A DNA stretch of 64,000 nucleotides, from the NCBI RefSeq assembly GCF_016405905.1, contig NZ_JAEFCB010000001.1, positions 992,001-1,056,000 on the forward strand, written 5' to 3'. The stretch is from Variovorax sp. IB41. Lineage in GTDB: Bacteria > Pseudomonadota > Gammaproteobacteria > Burkholderiales > Burkholderiaceae_C. Shown here piece after piece: positions 1 to 8,932 of this stretch. Position numbers and translations under genes: made by a program. Position 1 is the stretch's first letter; each line of letters opens with the position of its first letter. Under the pieces are notes generated by a model. The model did no database searches. It was given only the letters and a program-made list of their open reading frames with translations, and was not told where the DNA came from.

Positions 1-1
1 C

Positions 2-784
2 GGCATCATGGAGATCGAAGGCCGCCTGGCCGGCGTTGACGGCCTGCCCGGCAACCGCATGGGCGCGGCCGAACTGCGCAGCGTGATCTTTCGCGACAAG
101 AACCTCGCCGGCATGCTGGTGATGGACGACCTGCAGGCGGCCTGCGCCGCCGGCGGTGCCGCGCTGAATGCCGACCAGGTGCTCGGCTGCCGCGTGCTCT
201 CGGCCTGGGACCGCACGAGCAACGCCGATTCGAAGGGCGCCGTGCTGTTCCGCGAGTTCTGGCGCAAGGCCAAGGACCTGCCGAAAGTCTGGCGCGTGCC
301 CTTCGATCCGGCGCAACCGGTGGCAACGCCCGCCGGCCTGGACATGGCCACGCCCGCCACGCGCGAGGCGGTGTTCAAGGCGCTGGGCGACGCGGTCGGC
401 ATCGTGCGCACCGCGGGCTTCGCGGCCGACGTGCCGCTGGGCGTGCCGCAGTCGCGCGAAGTGCGCGGCCAGAAGATCGCGCTGCACGGCGGCGACGAGT
501 TCGAGGGCGTGCTGAACAAGCTCGAATCGCAGGGCCAGTCGCTGATCGATCCGAAGGGCTACAACGTCAACTACGGCAGCAGCTACATGCAGGTCGTGAC
601 CTTCGACGAGCGCGGCCCGGTCGCGCAGGGCCTGCTGACCTACGGCCAGAGCAGCGACCTCGCCTCGCCGCGCGCCTACGACCAGCTGCCGCTGTTCGCG
701 GCCAAGCAATGGCATGCGCTGCCGTTCCATCCGGCCGACGTGCAGGCGCAGCGCGAAGGCCCACCGCTTCGGCTGGCCTATTGA
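2..784 (+). CDS. Penicillin acylase family protein, C-terminal part (5' end outside window)
   Basis: The reading frame is open from the first bases of the window, so only about 260 C-terminal residues are visible and the start lies upstream. The stretch GYNVNYGSSYMQVV, followed by GQSSDLASP and a DQLPLFAAKQW segment, resembles the end of the beta subunit of Ntn-hydrolase acylases (penicillin, cephalosporin and acyl-homoserine-lactone acylases such as PvdQ). Those enzymes are exported, cleave themselves into two chains and hydrolyse amide bonds. The nucleophilic serine and signal peptide would be in the missing part, so the substrate cannot be inferred. The next gene starts 22 bases after the stop and may be cotranscribed. 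Confidence 0.75.
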   Translation, partial: GIMEIEGRLAGVDGLPGNRMGAAELRSVIFRDKNLAGMLVMDDLQAACAAGGAALNADQVLGCRVLSAWDRTSNADSKGAVLFREFWRKAKDLPKVWRVPFDPAQPVATPAGLDMATPATREAVFKALGDAVGIVRTAGFAADVPLGVPQSREVRGQKIALHGGDEFEGVLNKLESQGQSLIDPKGYNVNYGSSYMQVVTFDERGPVAQGLLTYGQSSDLASPRAYDQLPLFAAKQWHALPFHPADVQAQREGPPLRLAY

Positions 785-806
785 GCGATCGACGGACAGC
801 GAAACC

Positions 807-1454
807 ATGTCAGAGAACAAGCCCCCACCCGCACACACCGCCGCCGGCGGCCTCGACCGGCTGGTCGAAATCGCCGCCGCGCAGCCGCTCTCGCCGGCCT
901 GCGACCACTTCTACTTCCTGCGCCACGGCCAGACCGGGCGCAACGCGTTGCGCATCTTCCAGGCAGTGGACGAACCGTTGAGCGAGCTCGGCCTGCAGCA
1001 GGCGGCGCATGCGGCCGAGCTGCTGGCGGGCGAGCCCATTCGCACCATCGTCTGCAGTGACGCGCGGCGCGCCTTCGACACCGCCCACACGGTCGCGGCC
1101 GCGCTGCGGCTCACGCCGACGGCGCAGGCCGAGCTGCGCGAGCGCAACTTCGGCGCGCTGATCGGCACTTCGTCGGCCAACATCGACTGGGCCTGCGAGC
1201 CCGAGGGCGGCGAGACGTTGACGCAGTTCGTCGCCCGCAAGCGCGCCGCGCTCGACGCGGCCCTGAAACAACCCGCGCCGGTGCTCGTGGTGGCGCACGG
1301 CGGCACGCTGTACGCGCTGGCGGCGCTGCTGGGCGTGCCCATCGACGTCACCGTGCTCGGCAACGCGCAGCCATTGCGTTTTTCGCGCAGCGGCCTTAAA
1401 TGGGTCGTAACGCCGCTTCTGCGGCATGCGGGCGGCGAGGCGGCCCTGGCCTAG
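807..1454 (+). CDS. Histidine phosphatase family protein (phosphoglycerate mutase-like)
   Basis: This is a 215-residue protein of the branch-1 histidine phosphatase superfamily. The phosphate-accepting motif RHGQTGRN is at about residues 39-46. The second catalytic histidine is in VVAHGGTLYAL near residue 163, and the acidic motif ELRERNFG is near residue 110. These are the marks of cytoplasmic sugar-phosphate, nucleotide or cofactor phosphatases, but the substrate cannot be told from the sequence. An upstream in-frame ATG at 714 lies inside the acylase gene, so 807 is preferred because it directly precedes the family-like start. A 30-residue N-terminal extension precedes the usual family start. 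Confidence 0.85.
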   Translation: MSENKPPPAHTAAGGLDRLVEIAAAQPLSPACDHFYFLRHGQTGRNALRIFQAVDEPLSELGLQQAAHAAELLAGEPIRTIVCSDARRAFDTAHTVAAALRLTPTAQAELRERNFGALIGTSSANIDWACEPEGGETLTQFVARKRAALDAALKQPAPVLVVAHGGTLYALAALLGVPIDVTVLGNAQPLRFSRSGLKWVVTPLLRHAGGEAALA

Positions 1455-1495
1455 CCAGGCCGCCCGGTACCCCGTCCATCGAAACCACCGACACC

Positions 1496-2458
1496 ATGGA
1501 ATTTAAGGACTACTACAGCGCACTGGGCATCGAGCGCACCGCGTCGGACGACGAGGTGCGCAAGGCCTACCGCAAGCTCGCCCGCAAGTACCACCCCGAC
1601 GTCAGCAAGGAGCCCGACGCCGAGAAGCGCATGCGCGAGATCAACGAGGCCAAGGACGTGCTGGGCGACAAGGAAAAGCGCGCGTCCTACGACGCGCTGG
1701 CCGACCGCGTCGCGCGCGGCGGCAGCCCCGAGGGCGACTTCCAGCCGCCGCCGGGCTGGGACTCGGGCTTCGAGTTCCACCGCGGGCCGCGCCAGGGGCC
1801 GGCCGACCATGCGGACTTCAGCGAGTTCTTCTCGTCGATGTTCGGCGAGGCCGAGCGTCGCGGTGCCGCGCGGCAGAACTATCGCGCGCGCGGCGAGGAC
1901 CATCACGCGGCCATCGAGATCGCCATCGAAGACGCGCTCAACGGCGCCGAGCGCGAGATCACGCTGCGCGCACAAACGGTCGATGCGCAGGGCCATCCGC
2001 AACTGGAGAACCGCACGCTCAGCGTGAAGATCCCGCCGGGCGTTCACCCGGGCCAGTTCATTCGCCTCGCAGGGCAAGGCATGCCCGGCCACGGCGGCGA
2101 AGCGGCCGGCGACCTGTACCTGGAAGTGCGCATCGCGCCGCACAAGCTCTACCGCGTGGAGGAACGCGACATCTACATGACGCTGCCCGTCACGCCCACC
2201 GAGGCCGCGCTCGGCGCGCAGGTCGAGGTGCCGACACCGGGCGGCGGCGTGGTCGAGGTCACGGTGCCGCGCAATGCGCGCGGCGGCATGAAGCTGCGGC
2301 TGAAGGGCCGTGGCCTGAAGGGCAAGACGCCCGGCGACCTGTACCTGCTGATCGAAATCGCGCTGCCGCCCGCCGACAGCGACGCCGCGCGCGCGGCCTA
2401 CGAGCAGCTTGCGCAGGCAGCCTTTTCGTTCAACCCGCGCCAGCACCTGGGAGTCTGA
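1496..2458 (+). CDS. cbpA: DnaJ-type co-chaperone CbpA (curved DNA-binding protein)
   Basis: The 320-residue product starts with a J domain (residues about 4-68) whose HPD motif at 33-35 stimulates DnaK ATPase. A Gly/Phe-containing linker and a DnaJ C-terminal substrate-binding region follow, for example IRLAGQGMPGHGG and GDLYLEV. The cysteine-rich zinc domain of true DnaJ is absent, which is the CbpA/class B architecture. The length is close to E. coli CbpA (306). The start at 1496 was chosen because the J domain begins at once. The modulator gene cbpM starts two bases after the stop, as in E. coli, which supports the assignment. Confidence 0.92.
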   Translation: MEFKDYYSALGIERTASDDEVRKAYRKLARKYHPDVSKEPDAEKRMREINEAKDVLGDKEKRASYDALADRVARGGSPEGDFQPPPGWDSGFEFHRGPRQGPADHADFSEFFSSMFGEAERRGAARQNYRARGEDHHAAIEIAIEDALNGAEREITLRAQTVDAQGHPQLENRTLSVKIPPGVHPGQFIRLAGQGMPGHGGEAAGDLYLEVRIAPHKLYRVEERDIYMTLPVTPTEAALGAQVEVPTPGGGVVEVTVPRNARGGMKLRLKGRGLKGKTPGDLYLLIEIALPPADSDAARAAYEQLAQAAFSFNPRQHLGV

Positions 2459-2460
2459 GC

Positions 2461-2778
2461 ATGGCGACTGTTTCCGTCACAACCGCAACCGCCATCAGCG
2501 CCTCGCAACCGCTCGCGCTGAACGACCTGGCCCATGCCGTGGGCGCCGACACCGACTGGGTGGTGCAGCTGGTCGAGGTCGGCATCGTGCAGGTCACCAC
2601 GGCCGAGGCGCCGCCCGAGCGCTGGGAGTTCTCCAGCACCGACCTGCAATGCGCGCTGGAGGCGCGCCGGCTGGAGCGCGACTTCGGCGTGGGCCTGGAT
2701 GCCGCGGCGTTGATCCTCGACCTGCAGCACGAGGTGCGGCGGCTCAAGGCCGTGCTGCAGGCGCACGGCGTGCGCTGA
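2461..2778 (+). CDS. cbpM: Chaperone modulator CbpM
   Basis: This 105-residue protein has a MerR-like helix-turn-helix core (LNDLAHAVGADTDWVVQLVEVG) followed by a helical tail (AALILDLQHEVRRLKAVL). In E. coli CbpM binds the J domain of CbpA and inhibits both its co-chaperone and DNA-binding activities. The start codon follows the cbpA stop TGA by two bases, so the pair is almost certainly cotranslated. The N-terminal 15 residues are Thr/Ala-rich and variable. The gene converges with the M20 peptidase gene, whose stop is at 2800. Confidence 0.85.
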   Translation: MATVSVTTATAISASQPLALNDLAHAVGADTDWVVQLVEVGIVQVTTAEAPPERWEFSSTDLQCALEARRLERDFGVGLDAAALILDLQHEVRRLKAVLQAHGVR

Positions 2779-2799
2779 GCGCAGCCCGCCGCGCCTGGG

Positions 2800-4545
2800 T
2801 TACTGCATCTGCTGCAGGTTGCCGATGCGCACCAGCATCTCGGTGAACATCTGCAGGTCGGCCTCCAGGTCGGGCACTTCCTTGTATTCCTTGGCGTTGT
2901 GCCCCGTGTATTTCTTGCCGGGCATGCCGGGGCCGAAGCTGATCGCGTTGGGCATCTGCTTGGCCGTGGTGGCGCCGGCCGCGGACACGGGCTTGGCTTC
3001 GAGCCCGGTGGTGTCGCCGTAGATGTTGAGCAATGTCGAGAGCCACTGGCCCGAGGGGTCGCGCGCCATCCAGTTGCCCTGGTCGTACTTGATCTCGACC
3101 TTCGCCTTGTTCGCCGCGGCCCATTCGTTGATCTTGGCTTCCACCTGCGCCTTCAGTTCCTCGGGCGTGCGGCCGCGCGGCATGCGCGTATTGACCGACA
3201 TGACCACGCGGCCGTCGGCACCGGTGCGGATCAGGTTGGGCGAGAACGTCAGCGGGCCCATGAAGTCGTCCTTGTAGCCCACGCCCAACTTCTCGCCGAG
3301 GTAGCCGGTGCCGTAGAGGCCGTCGATGTACTTCACGGCCTTCAGGAACTGGTTGTCGGCCAGCGCGATGCCCGACTCCTGCAGGAACAGGGACAGGCGC
3401 GGCAGCGGGTTCACGCCGTTCTGCGGCTCCGACCCGTGGGCCGAGGTGCCGGTGACCTTGATGTCGATGCTGTCCCCGTTGTCGCTCTTGCGCGTGACGG
3501 CGATCGCGAACTTGCCCTGCGGTTCGTACTTCTGCAGGAAGGCTGGCTTCGCGGCGTCGAGCTTCGCCTGCACGGCCGCGAGATCGCCGCCCTTGAGCGT
3601 GGCGGTGGCGGTCTGCGAGATGGCGTTGACCGCGGCGGCCGCGCCCATGTCGGTGATCGCGGTGACGGCGCCATCGGTTTTCTCGGCCGGGAAGAACACG
3701 CTCAGCGAGCCCGCGCCCTTCTCGGCCACGACGGCCGGGTAGCCGCTGTCGAGCACGATGTTGTAGTCGGGCAGCTTGGTCTTTCCGCGGTAGTACTCCA
3801 TCGCATCGCCGCCGGTTTCCTCGGTGGTCTCGATCATCAGGCGCATGGTGCGCTGGATCGGGATGCCGCTTTCCTTGACCGTCTTCATCGCGTAGAGCAC
3901 GGCCGCGATGGAGCCCTTGTCGTCGATGGTGCCGCGGCCGTAGAGGCGGTCGCCCACGCGCTTCATCGTGAACGGGTCGAGCGTCGTGCCGTCTTCGAGC
4001 ACCCATTCGGAGAGCACCGCGGGCACCACGTCCGAATGCGTGAGGATGCCGAACTCTTCGGTGCCCTTGCCCTTCAGGCTCACCTCGAAGATGCGGTTGT
4101 CGACGTTGCGGTAGGCAAGCCCGAAGTCCTTCGCCATCTTCTGCACGAGCTTGCCGAAGTCGACGATCGCCGGGTTCTCGTGCGGCGGGATCTGCACGTT
4201 GCGCGCGGTCGGCAGCGCCACCATGGTGCCCAGGCTCGCGATCACCGCCTTCTGGTTGTGCAGGCGGTTGTAGAGGCCGAGCAGGCGCCCAATGTTGGTG
4301 AGGTCGTCGCCAGCCAGCGGCGCCTTCTTGCGGTAGGCGGCGACGGCAGGTTTGAGCGTGGGGTCGGCCTTCTCTGCCTGTGTGAGGAACGCGTTGAAAC
4401 TGGCCGGCGGCTTGCCGCCCTGCCAGGCCGCGGCCAGCTGGTCGAGCGCGGGTTTCTTGAGCGTGTCTGCGAAGGCCGGTGCGGTGAGGCCAACTGCCAT
4501 CAGGCCCAGGGTAAGGGCCGGCAACGAGACGCGAAATTGCTGCAT
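2800..4545 (-). CDS. Exported M20 family dipeptidase, copy A
   Basis: The 581-residue product has a Sec signal peptide with likely cleavage after AFA at residue 26, so it should act in the periplasm. Zinc peptidase M20 motifs are present: HSDVVP near residue 170, GRGTIDDKGS near 203 with the bridging aspartate, and TTEETGG near 240 with the catalytic and metal-binding glutamates. The lid domain lies between about 260 and 420. The length fits the PepV-like dipeptidase branch with an extra N-terminal helical segment of about 80 residues. The start at 4545 is set by the signal peptide and a GGAGTCA ribosome site. It is a tandem paralogue of the next upstream gene. Confidence 0.88.
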   Translation of the reverse strand: MQQFRVSLPALTLGLMAVGLTAPAFADTLKKPALDQLAAAWQGGKPPASFNAFLTQAEKADPTLKPAVAAYRKKAPLAGDDLTNIGRLLGLYNRLHNQKAVIASLGTMVALPTARNVQIPPHENPAIVDFGKLVQKMAKDFGLAYRNVDNRIFEVSLKGKGTEEFGILTHSDVVPAVLSEWVLEDGTTLDPFTMKRVGDRLYGRGTIDDKGSIAAVLYAMKTVKESGIPIQRTMRLMIETTEETGGDAMEYYRGKTKLPDYNIVLDSGYPAVVAEKGAGSLSVFFPAEKTDGAVTAITDMGAAAAVNAISQTATATLKGGDLAAVQAKLDAAKPAFLQKYEPQGKFAIAVTRKSDNGDSIDIKVTGTSAHGSEPQNGVNPLPRLSLFLQESGIALADNQFLKAVKYIDGLYGTGYLGEKLGVGYKDDFMGPLTFSPNLIRTGADGRVVMSVNTRMPRGRTPEELKAQVEAKINEWAAANKAKVEIKYDQGNWMARDPSGQWLSTLLNIYGDTTGLEAKPVSAAGATTAKQMPNAISFGPGMPGKKYTGHNAKEYKEVPDLEADLQMFTEMLVRIGNLQQMQ

Positions 4546-4683
4546 GAGGATGACTCCCTGTTCACGAAAAATGGAGCCTTCGACGATACCCGAGGCATGC
4601 ATGCCGGCATGTCTCGTCGCGCTACGAAGAAACGTAGCGCGCGTGGCGCAAGGTGCGGCTTTAGGTTTGCAGACAGCGCGTAG

Positions 4684-6423
4684 TCATTGCATCTGCTGCA
4701 GGTTGCCGATGCGCACGAGCATCTCGGTGAACATCTGCATGTCGGCATCGAGGTCGGGCACTTCCTTGTATTCCTTGGCGTTGTGCGCGGTGTATTTCTT
4801 GCCCGGCATCGCGGGGCCGAAGTTGATCGCGTTGGGCATCAGCTTGGCCGTCGTGCTGCCGGCCGTGGGCACGGGCTTGGCCTCGAGGCCGGTGGTGCTG
4901 CCGTAGATGTCGAGCAGCGTGGAGAGCCACGCGCCCTTGGGGTCGCGGGCCATCCAGTTGCCCTGGTCGTAGTTGATGTCGAGCTTCACCTGGTTCGCCG
5001 CGGCCCACGCGTTGACCTTGGCGGTGACCTGCGACTTCAATTCGTCGGGCGTGCGGCCGCGCGGCATGCGCACGTTGGTCGTCATCTCGAGCTTGCCGTC
5101 CGCGCCGATGCGAATGAGGTTGGGCGAGAAGGTCAGCGGACCCATGAAGTCGTCCGTGTAGCCCAGGCCCATCTTCTCGCCGAGGTAGCCGGTGCCGTAG
5201 AGCGCGTCGATGTATTTCACAGCCTTGAGGTACTGGTTGGCGGCGAGCGGCGCGCCCGATTCCTGCAGGAAGAGCGCCAGGCGCGGCAGCGGGTTCACGC
5301 CTTCTTCCGGGCGCGAGCCGTGGGCCGATGTGCCGGTGACCTTGATGTCGATGCTGTCGGCACCGCGCGCGACGTCGACGGTGAACTTGCCGCCTTGCGA
5401 TTCGTATTTCTGCAGGAAGGCGGGCTTGGCGGCTTCGAGCTTCGCGGCCACTGCGGCGAGGTCACCGCCCTTCAATGTGGCGGTCGCGGTCTGCGAGATC
5501 GCGTTGGCGGATGCGGCACCGCTCATCGCGGTGATCGCGGTCGATGCGGCGTCCACGGTCTCCGCGGGGAACAGCACCTTGAGCGCGCCCGAGCCCTTCT
5601 CCGCGACGACCGCGGGGTACTTGCTGTCGAGCACGATGTTGTAGGCCGGCAGCTGCGTCTTGCTGCGGTAGTACACCATCGCGTCGCCGCCGGTTTCTTC
5701 GGTGGTTTCGATCATCAGGCGGATGCTGCGGTCGATGGGCAGGCCGCTGTCTTTGACGGCCTTCATCGCGTAGAGCACGGCGGCGATGGAGCCCTTGTCG
5801 TCGATGGTGCCGCGACCGTAGAGGAAGTCGCCCACGCGCTGCATCGTGAAGGGGTCGAGCTTCGTGCCGTCGTCCAGCACCCACTCGGAGAGCACCGCGG
5901 GCACCACGTCGGCGTGCGTGAGGATGCCGAACTCCTCGCTGCCCTTGCCCTTCAGGCTCACCTCGAAGATGCGGTTGTCGACGTTGCGGTAGGCGAGGCC
6001 GAAGTCCTTCGCCATCTTCTCCACGAGCTTGCCGAACTCGATGATCTGCGGGCTCTCGTGCGGCGGCACCTGCACGTTGCGCACCGTGGGAATCGCCACC
6101 ATCGTGCCGATGCTCGCGATCACGGCCTGCTGGTTCTGCAGGCGGTTGTAGAGGCCGAGCAGGCGCGCGATGTCGACGAGCTCGTCGCCCGCCAGCGGCT
6201 TCTTGTGTCGGTACGCGGCAACCGCCGGCTGCAATGCGGGGTTCGCCTTGGCGGCTTGCGCCAGGAAGGCATTGAAATCGGCGGGCGGCTTGCCGCTGCT
6301 TTTCCATGCCGCAGCCAATTGGTCGAGCGCCGGTTTCTGGAGCGTTTCGGCGAAGGCCGGTGCACCGAGACCGAGCGCAACGCCCAATGAAAGGGCCGAC
6401 AATGAAAATCGAATTTGCTGCAT
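4684..6423 (-). CDS. Exported M20 family dipeptidase, copy B
   Basis: This 579-residue protein is a close paralogue of the product of 2800-4545, with the same order of parts: signal peptide ending near AFAE, helical N-terminal segment, HADVVP near residue 170, GRGTIDDKGS and TTEETGGDAM. The C-terminal NLQQMQ end and the surrounding DNA are almost identical in both copies, which points to tandem duplication. Sequence varies more in the signal peptide and the lid domain. All metal ligands appear intact in both copies, so both are probably active zinc aminoacyl-dipeptidases. They are 138 bases apart. The start at 6423 follows a GGAGTCA ribosome site like that of copy A. Confidence 0.88.
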   Translation of the reverse strand: MQQIRFSLSALSLGVALGLGAPAFAETLQKPALDQLAAAWKSSGKPPADFNAFLAQAAKANPALQPAVAAYRHKKPLAGDELVDIARLLGLYNRLQNQQAVIASIGTMVAIPTVRNVQVPPHESPQIIEFGKLVEKMAKDFGLAYRNVDNRIFEVSLKGKGSEEFGILTHADVVPAVLSEWVLDDGTKLDPFTMQRVGDFLYGRGTIDDKGSIAAVLYAMKAVKDSGLPIDRSIRLMIETTEETGGDAMVYYRSKTQLPAYNIVLDSKYPAVVAEKGSGALKVLFPAETVDAASTAITAMSGAASANAISQTATATLKGGDLAAVAAKLEAAKPAFLQKYESQGGKFTVDVARGADSIDIKVTGTSAHGSRPEEGVNPLPRLALFLQESGAPLAANQYLKAVKYIDALYGTGYLGEKMGLGYTDDFMGPLTFSPNLIRIGADGKLEMTTNVRMPRGRTPDELKSQVTAKVNAWAAANQVKLDINYDQGNWMARDPKGAWLSTLLDIYGSTTGLEAKPVPTAGSTTAKLMPNAINFGPAMPGKKYTAHNAKEYKEVPDLDADMQMFTEMLVRIGNLQQMQ

Positions 6424-6483
6424 CAGGGTGACTCCCTCATTCTGAAAACATCTCCCGACGATAGACGAGCGACACATCGAACA

Positions 6484-7077
6484 ATGAACAGCACCACCGC
6501 CATCACCGCCACGCCAACGCGCTGCGCCTGGGCCCAGACCGACCCGCTGCTGGGCGCCTATCACGACGCCGAATGGGGCGTGCCCGAATACGACAGCCGC
6601 GCGCTGTGGGAAAAGCTGGTGCTCGACGGCTTCCAGGCCGGACTCGCGTGGATCACCATCCTGCGCAAGCGCGATGCGTTCCGCAAGGCCTTCAAGGGTT
6701 TCGTGCCGGAGAAGGTCGCCAAATTCACGGCCGACGATGTCGAGCGGCTGATGCAGGACGCGGGCATCGTGCGCGCGCGGGCCAAGATCGAGGCCACCAT
6801 CGGCAACGCGCGCGCCTATCTCGCGATGCAGGCGGCGGGCGAGGATTTCTCGGAATTCATCTGGGGCATGGCCGGCGGCAAGCCCATCGTCAACAAGACC
6901 GGCAAGGTGCCGACGCAGACGCCGCTGTCGGAAGAGATCTCGAAGGCGCTCAAGAAGCGCGGCTTCAAGTTCGTCGGGCCGGTGATCGTCTATGCGTGGA
7001 TGCAGGCGACCGGCATCGTGGACGACCATGCGCCGGATTGCCACCGGCACGGGTCGAAGAAGAAACGGACGCAATAA
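6484..7077 (+). CDS. tag: DNA-3-methyladenine glycosylase I
   Basis: The 197-residue protein matches Tag, which removes 3-methyladenine from alkylated DNA in the first step of base excision repair. It has the CAWAQTDPLLGAYHDAEWG start, the WEKLVLDGFQAGLAWITIL helical core and the end VDDHAPDCHRH. These hold the Cys/His pairs that bind structural zinc in E. coli Tag (Cys-4, His-17, His-175, Cys-179 there). Length is close to the E. coli enzyme (187). The ATG at 6484 places the first zinc cysteine near residue 14. Genes on both sides are unrelated, and a strong terminator follows the stop. Confidence 0.95.
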   Translation: MNSTTAITATPTRCAWAQTDPLLGAYHDAEWGVPEYDSRALWEKLVLDGFQAGLAWITILRKRDAFRKAFKGFVPEKVAKFTADDVERLMQDAGIVRARAKIEATIGNARAYLAMQAAGEDFSEFIWGMAGGKPIVNKTGKVPTQTPLSEEISKALKKRGFKFVGPVIVYAWMQATGIVDDHAPDCHRHGSKKKRTQ

Positions 7078-7086
7078 AGGCCCAAT

Positions 7087-7124
7087 AAAAAAGCCGGACC
7101 GCGCTTTCGCACGGTCCGGCTTTT
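7087..7124. terminator. Bidirectional intrinsic terminator after tag
   Basis: The arms AGCCGGACCG and CGGTCCGGCT enclose a short loop, with an A tract on the left and a T tract on the right. The hairpin lies 10 bases after the tag stop and 40 bases beyond the stop of the minus-strand gene ending at 7164. It can therefore end transcription from both sides. Confidence 0.9.
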
Positions 7125-7163
7125 GTTTGGCTGGTTACCTGAGGCGGCTTGCGCCGCGACGGA

Positions 7164-7514
7164 TTACAGGCCGGCTTGACGCGTGAAGGTCAGGCTCTTG
7201 GCTTGCGAGGGGATCACGCTGCCAGCGAAGGTTTCAGGACGCAGGTTTTGGCCCGGTGCGTGTGCTGCGGCAACAGCTTGAGCACGAACGGCTGCGCGAT
7301 CGGTGGTCGAAGCGGTCAGCGTGGGAGCGACGGTGGACGAAGCAGCGTCGCTGTATTCGTTGCCGGCGCGGGCGGCAGCAGCAGCTTGGGGCGCCACGTC
7401 GGCGCGGCTGTAGCCGGAGGTCAGGGGTTGCACGCCTTCATAGGTTTCTGCATGGGCGCCAGCGGCGGCAAGCAGGGAGAGAGCGGCGGCGGCGAGGATG
7501 TTCGAGGTCTTCAT
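7164..7514 (-). CDS. Small exported Ala-rich repeat protein of unknown function
   Basis: This 116-residue protein begins with a clear Sec signal peptide (MKTSNILAAAALSLLAAAGAHA, cleaved before ETYEG). The mature part holds two similar segments, RADVAPQAAAAARAGNEYSD and RAAVRAQAVAAAHAPGQNLR, so it may be an ancient internal duplication. Its composition recalls the DUF4148-type small exported proteins of Burkholderiales, but I cannot assign the family with certainty and give no function. The start at 7514 is supported by a GAAGGAAA ribosome site; an upstream ATG at 7571 would precede the signal peptide with a charged stretch. The gene stands alone with its own promoter region (7515-7781). Confidence 0.7.
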   Translation of the reverse strand: MKTSNILAAAALSLLAAAGAHAETYEGVQPLTSGYSRADVAPQAAAAARAGNEYSDAASSTVAPTLTASTTDRAAVRAQAVAAAHAPGQNLRPETFAGSVIPSQAKSLTFTRQAGL

Positions 7515-7781
7515 TTCAATTTCCTTCTTGATTGGGCTTTGGATGCCCTGAAGTTTGCACCACGATTCCAAGGGAAAACCCTACTCAATCGAATCGCAGT
7601 GTTCATGAAACTGAAACAATGACCGGGAACTTTGTGACGAGGCTAAGTCAAGTGCCCATTGCGCCTCCGAAAACCCGGCTAGTTTGCGTACTTTTCCTCT
7701 AGATCGTCAAGCAATGGTTGGCACCAAGGTGCTAAGTCATGCACGTCAACGCACGTTGCATGCCAGCCCAAACCAGCGCGC

Positions 7782-8750
7782 CTAGTCTTCCTTCATGCCC
7801 GTCGCCTTGACCACGCCGCCCAGTCGCGCGCGCTCCTCATCGACGAACTTGGTGAACGAGGCGCGCGTGCCGCCGATCGGCTCGATGCCCATGCCCTTCA
7901 GGTGCTCGGCCGTGGCCGGTGTCTTCATCGCGGCGTCGATGGCCGCGGCCATCTTGTCCAGGATCGCGTCGGGCGTGCCGCGCGGCGCGTGCACGCCGGC
8001 CCAGTGCGCGATGCGGATGTCGGGGAAGCCCTCTTCCGCCGCGGTCGGCAATTGCGGATAGGCCGAGATGCGCTGCGTCCACGTGCCCGCGAGCGCCTTC
8101 AGCTTGCCGCTCTTGATGTACGGCAGCACCACGATGCTGGCCTCCGACGTCGCCTCGACCTGGTTGCCGAGCACCGCGGTGATCGACTCGGAGCCGCTCT
8201 TGTAGGGCACCACGTCGAGCTTGCCGCCGTACTTCGTCTGCAGGATGCCCTCGACGAAATGCGGCGTGCTGCCGGTGCCCGCGGTCGCCCAGTGGAAGCC
8301 GTTGGCCGATTGCTTCGATGCGGCGACGAACTCCTTCAGGTCCTTGTAGGGCGCGTTGGCCGGCACCACCACCACCGAGGGCGCGAGCGCGATCATGGCC
8401 ACCGGCACCAGCGCGTCGTCCTTGTAGGGCATGTTCTTCTTGATCATGCTGTTGGACACGACGCCCGCCGCGCTCACGAGAAAGGTGTAGCCATCGGGCG
8501 CGCTCTTGGCGACCACGTCGGCGCCGAGGATGGCGCCGGCACCGGGCTTGTTGTCGATGACGACCGGCTGGCCGAGTTGCTTGGACGCGCCCTCGGCCGC
8601 GGCACGCGCCATCAGGTCGTTGGCACCACCGGCCGAGAACGGAACGACGAGGCGGATCGGCTTGGTCGGCCACGCCTGCGCAGAAGCGCCCGAGGCAAGC
8701 ACCGACGCTGCAAGCCCGATGGCCAGCGAGGCAAAGCGGAATGGAATCAT
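7782..8750 (-). CDS. Tripartite tricarboxylate transporter substrate-binding protein (Bug family)
   Basis: The 322-residue periplasmic protein starts with a signal peptide cleaved after ASA-24. The Bug/TctC signature follows: WPTKPIRLVVPFSAGGANDLMAR, then PGAGAILGADVVAKSAPDGYT. Bug proteins capture carboxylates or other small organic molecules, and in Burkholderiales they are greatly expanded and mostly orphans. No TctA or TctB membrane gene is nearby, so this is one of the orphans. It is divergent from the ScfR-type XRE regulator, and two palindromes lie between the genes, so control by that regulator is plausible. The ligand is unknown. Confidence 0.9.
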   Translation of the reverse strand: MIPFRFASLAIGLAASVLASGASAQAWPTKPIRLVVPFSAGGANDLMARAAAEGASKQLGQPVVIDNKPGAGAILGADVVAKSAPDGYTFLVSAAGVVSNSMIKKNMPYKDDALVPVAMIALAPSVVVVPANAPYKDLKEFVAASKQSANGFHWATAGTGSTPHFVEGILQTKYGGKLDVVPYKSGSESITAVLGNQVEATSEASIVVLPYIKSGKLKALAGTWTQRISAYPQLPTAAEEGFPDIRIAHWAGVHAPRGTPDAILDKMAAAIDAAMKTPATAEHLKGMGIEPIGGTRASFTKFVDEERARLGGVVKATGMKED

Positions 8751-8838
8751 GCTGTTCTCCTGTGTTGTAGTGGGTGTGAAGGGGCCCGTCGAAGCGGGTT
8801 TTTCATGATGCCACGCCCCCGCTTTCCGCGGCCTCCCG

Positions 8839-8864
8839 CATGTAAATCGCATGCGATTTACATG
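8839..8864. promoter_or_regulatory. 26-bp perfect palindrome, candidate operator
   Basis: Each 13-base half reads CATGTAAATCGCA on its own strand, and there is no spacer. The centre is 101 bases upstream of the solute-binding protein start at 8750. It sits where an operator for that gene or for the divergent XRE regulator is expected. Confidence 0.55.
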
Positions 8865-8932
8865 ATTCGCAAATCACGCAATTTCGTACCCATAATGAAG
8901 GGCTCGATTGGCAAATCCTTGCGAATGCGACG

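Noticed and set aside
2899..4683. Plus-strand open frame of 594 codons
   Set aside because: It is antisense to the M20 peptidase gene, which has a signal peptide and all metal-ligand motifs.
7149..7622. Plus-strand 157-codon Gly-rich frame
   Set aside because: It is antisense to the small exported protein, which has a signal peptide and ribosome site.
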